Assembly: GCA_019114715.1 (NCBI GenBank)
Contig: DXEZ01000150.1
Span: 1-23,354 of the forward strand
Reading direction: 5' to 3'
Source of the DNA: Candidatus Sphingobacterium stercoripullorum
GTDB lineage: Bacteria > Bacteroidota > Bacteroidia > Sphingobacteriales > Sphingobacteriaceae
DNA length: 23,354 nucleotides
Shown: positions 21,294 through 23,354 of the stretch, piece by piece
Layout of the letters: the number at the start of each line of letters is the position of its first letter
Numbering within the stretch: the stretch's first letter is position 1
Program-made: the position numbers and the translations under genes
Notes under the pieces: generated by a model
The model's input: the letters and a program-made list of their open reading frames with translations, nothing else
What the model was told of the DNA's origin: nothing
The model's database searches: none

Positions 21294-23354
21294 ATGAATC
21301 ATATACATTACAAAGAAAAGTTCGAAGATCGCCACAATGGATCTACTAAAGAGGACTTACAAGCTTTACTCAAGGAGCTAAAACTAAATGATATTGATCA
21401 ACTTATCGACTTAACGATTCCTGAAAATATTAGGCATCACAAAACATTAAACATTCCGGCAGCTTTAAGTGAACAAGAGTATCTTAAAAAGATTCACGAA
21501 AAGGCGCAAAAAAACAAAGTTTTCAAATCTTACATTGGTCAAGGTTACAATGATGTTGTTTTGCCAGGAGTGATTTTAAGAAACGTTCTTGAAAATCCAG
21601 GGTGGTACACGCAGTACACTCCGTATCAAGCTGAGATTTCCCAGGGCAGGCTTCAAGCGCTGCTAAACTTTCAAACCGCCGTTTCTGATTTAACCGGGAT
21701 GGAAATTGCAAACGCTTCCTTATTGGATGAAGCAACAGCTGCTGCGGAGGCGATGTACATGTTATACAATACCCGCAAAAACAAAAAGGCACATACCTTT
21801 TTAGTGGATGAAAATATTTACCCTCAAACTTTAGAGGTTATTAAAAACCGAGCGGAATCTTTTGAAATCGATGTCAAAATAGATGCTATCACAAAAGATT
21901 CAATATCGGAAGATGTTTTCGGAATATTTTTACAATATCCTGCTGCCGACGGCAAAATAGTAGATTACCAAGCGCTTTCATCTGCTTGTAAAGATAATTC
22001 GGTATCTATAGGTGTAGCCGCCGATTTGTTAAGCCTTACATTACTTGAAGCACCAGGAAATTGGGGGGCAGATGTCGTGGTAGGAACTTCACAAAGATTT
22101 GGTGTACCTATGGGCTTTGGTGGTCCACACGCTGGATACTTCGCAACCAAAGAGCAGTACAAAAGAAATATTCCAGGAAGAATCATTGGTGTCACCTCTG
22201 ATGCCGAAGGAAACTACGCACTTCGTATGGCGCTTCAAACTCGCGAGCAACATATACGAAGAGACAGAGCGACTTCAAACATCTGTACAGCACAGGCTTT
22301 GTTAGCAATCATAGCCTCTTTCTATGCAGTATACCACGGCCCTAAAGGTTTGAAGAAAATTGCTTCTAGAATCCATGAGCTAACTCAACTTTTAGATGCA
22401 GGATTAAAATCCCTAGGATATACGCAATCCAACGAAAGTTATTTTGACACCTTAAACATCGAGGTTACAGAAAAAGAGCTAGACGCTATAAAAACAATCG
22501 CCGAAGCGCAAAAAGTAAACTTCCATTATAAAGCAAATGCCATAGGGATTTCTTTAGATGAGAAAACTGAATTCAATGATGTCATTGAATTATTAGAAGT
22601 ATTTGCAAAGGCAAAAGGTGCAGAGCTGAACAAGCAAGACCTTCAAGAGACAGCTAAGAGCTCAGTTATACCTACTTCGCTTGAACGAAAAAGCGAATAT
22701 TTAACGCACCCTATTTTCAACAGCTACCATTCTGAGCATGAAATGCTTAGATACATCAAGTCCTTAGAAGGAAAAGATTTATCACTTTGCCATTCCATGA
22801 TCCCTCTAGGATCGTGCACCATGAAGCTCAATGCTACAGCTGAAATGATTCCTTTAACTTGGAATAACTGGTCTAATGTTCACCCATTTGCACCAAAATT
22901 CCAAACTGAGGGATACATGGAGCTCATTCAAGAATTGAACGATTGGCTCTGTGAGATAACAGGATTTGCCAAAATGAGCTTCCAACCTAACTCAGGAGCT
23001 CAGGGTGAATACGCAGGACTCAAAGCCATTTGTGCATACCACGAAAGCAAAGGTGAAGGGCACAGAAACGTTTGCTTGATTCCAGCTTCAGCACACGGTA
23101 CAAACCCAGCTTCCGCAGCTATGGCCGGATTAAAGGTCGTTGTAGTCAAGTGCGATGAAAGAGGAAATATTGATGTTAGTGACTTAAAGGAAAAAGCAGA
23201 ACAACACGCAGAGAATCTAAACTCGTTCATGGTTACCTATCCTTCAACACACGGTGTATTTGAAGAGCCAATTGTTGAAATATGTAATATCATCCATGAA
23301 AATGGGGGTCAAGTGTATATGGATGGTGCGAACATGAATGCACAGGTTGGATTA
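21294..23354 (+). CDS. gcvP: Glycine dehydrogenase (decarboxylating), P protein of the glycine cleavage system, 5' part
   Basis: 687 uninterrupted codons from the ATG at 21294 to the window end, of about 950 in the family. GcvP decarboxylates glycine with PLP and transfers the aminomethyl group to the lipoylated H protein. The start MNHIHYKEKFEDRHNGS and the segments GQGYNDVVLPGVILRN, WYTQYTPYQAEISQGRL, FGGPHAGYFA, SMIPLGSCTMKLNA, FQPNSGAQGEYAGL and ASAHGTNPASA are all standard. The PLP-binding lysine (NLHKTF region) lies beyond the window. It is the fused single-chain form, in which the N- and C-terminal halves are one protein. No gcvT or gcvH is in view. No frameshift or stop is seen. Confidence 0.97.
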   Translation, partial: MNHIHYKEKFEDRHNGSTKEDLQALLKELKLNDIDQLIDLTIPENIRHHKTLNIPAALSEQEYLKKIHEKAQKNKVFKSYIGQGYNDVVLPGVILRNVLENPGWYTQYTPYQAEISQGRLQALLNFQTAVSDLTGMEIANASLLDEATAAAEAMYMLYNTRKNKKAHTFLVDENIYPQTLEVIKNRAESFEIDVKIDAITKDSISEDVFGIFLQYPAADGKIVDYQALSSACKDNSVSIGVAADLLSLTLLEAPGNWGADVVVGTSQRFGVPMGFGGPHAGYFATKEQYKRNIPGRIIGVTSDAEGNYALRMALQTREQHIRRDRATSNICTAQALLAIIASFYAVYHGPKGLKKIASRIHELTQLLDAGLKSLGYTQSNESYFDTLNIEVTEKELDAIKTIAEAQKVNFHYKANAIGISLDEKTEFNDVIELLEVFAKAKGAELNKQDLQETAKSSVIPTSLERKSEYLTHPIFNSYHSEHEMLRYIKSLEGKDLSLCHSMIPLGSCTMKLNATAEMIPLTWNNWSNVHPFAPKFQTEGYMELIQELNDWLCEITGFAKMSFQPNSGAQGEYAGLKAICAYHESKGEGHRNVCLIPASAHGTNPASAAMAGLKVVVVKCDERGNIDVSDLKEKAEQHAENLNSFMVTYPSTHGVFEEPIVEICNIIHENGGQVYMDGANMNAQVGL

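Overview
The window looks like a chromosomal segment of a Bacteroidota bacterium, most likely a marine or free-living member of the Flavobacteriia or a neighbouring class. The reasons are the AT-rich DNA, the Bacteroidota-type promoter elements (TAnnTTTG -7 boxes, one with a well-spaced TTTG -33 box), near absence of Shine-Dalgarno sequences, lipoprotein signals of the SxC type on both the efflux adaptor and the outer-membrane factor, and family-specific genes such as CtlX, a PadR regulator of the MRKGxLEYCIL type, a YtxH/holin-like envelope cluster and an ftsH-LUD gene pair. I saw no rRNA, tRNA, CRISPR array, insertion sequence, phage gene or clear pseudogene. Nearly everything is core or common accessory metabolism, and I did not find a convincing new multi-gene system.

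Layout. 1-2600: the start of a padR regulator gene (minus, cut by the window edge) with a palindrome over its promoter, a VanZ-like membrane protein, rlmN and a four-cysteine uracil-DNA glycosylase. 2640-8560: a complete tripartite RND efflux operon (lipoprotein adaptor, 1048-residue pump, lipoprotein outer-membrane factor) behind a TetR-type palindrome but without a local regulator gene. 8747-9982: a minus-strand envelope or stress cluster of ytxH, holin-like (DUF1469) and coiled-coil genes. 9983-10452: mostly non-coding, with a 44-residue single-span microprotein gene that has its own -7 box. 10453-14256: a minus-strand operon rsfS-ftsH-LUD(lutC-like)-rhomboid, with birA divergent from it.

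15091-17459: a DsbD thiol-disulfide reductase split into a secreted alpha-domain protein and a membrane beta-gamma protein, with an intrinsic terminator between the two genes. 17498-18472: pfkA (ATP type), then a 16-bp hairpin. 18583-19239: a Crp/Fnr-like regulator with just two cysteines, convergent with and overlapping at its stop codon a two-gene minus-strand operon of guanidino-group enzymes (an arginine-deiminase-like protein followed by CtlX, coupled by ATGA). 21294-end: gcvP, cut by the window edge before the PLP lysine.

How they may work together: the efflux operon exports small hydrophobic compounds. The rsfS-ftsH-rhomboid group concerns ribosome silencing and membrane proteolysis. 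The split DsbD delivers reducing power to the cell envelope. The ADI-like/CtlX pair could take arginine to citrulline and on to ornithine; this is inferred from family membership only. The items most worth checking are the microprotein, the split DsbD with its acidic DDLEF-repeat extension, the ADI-like/CtlX pair facing the two-cysteine Crp/Fnr regulator, and the palindromes at the padR and efflux promoters.
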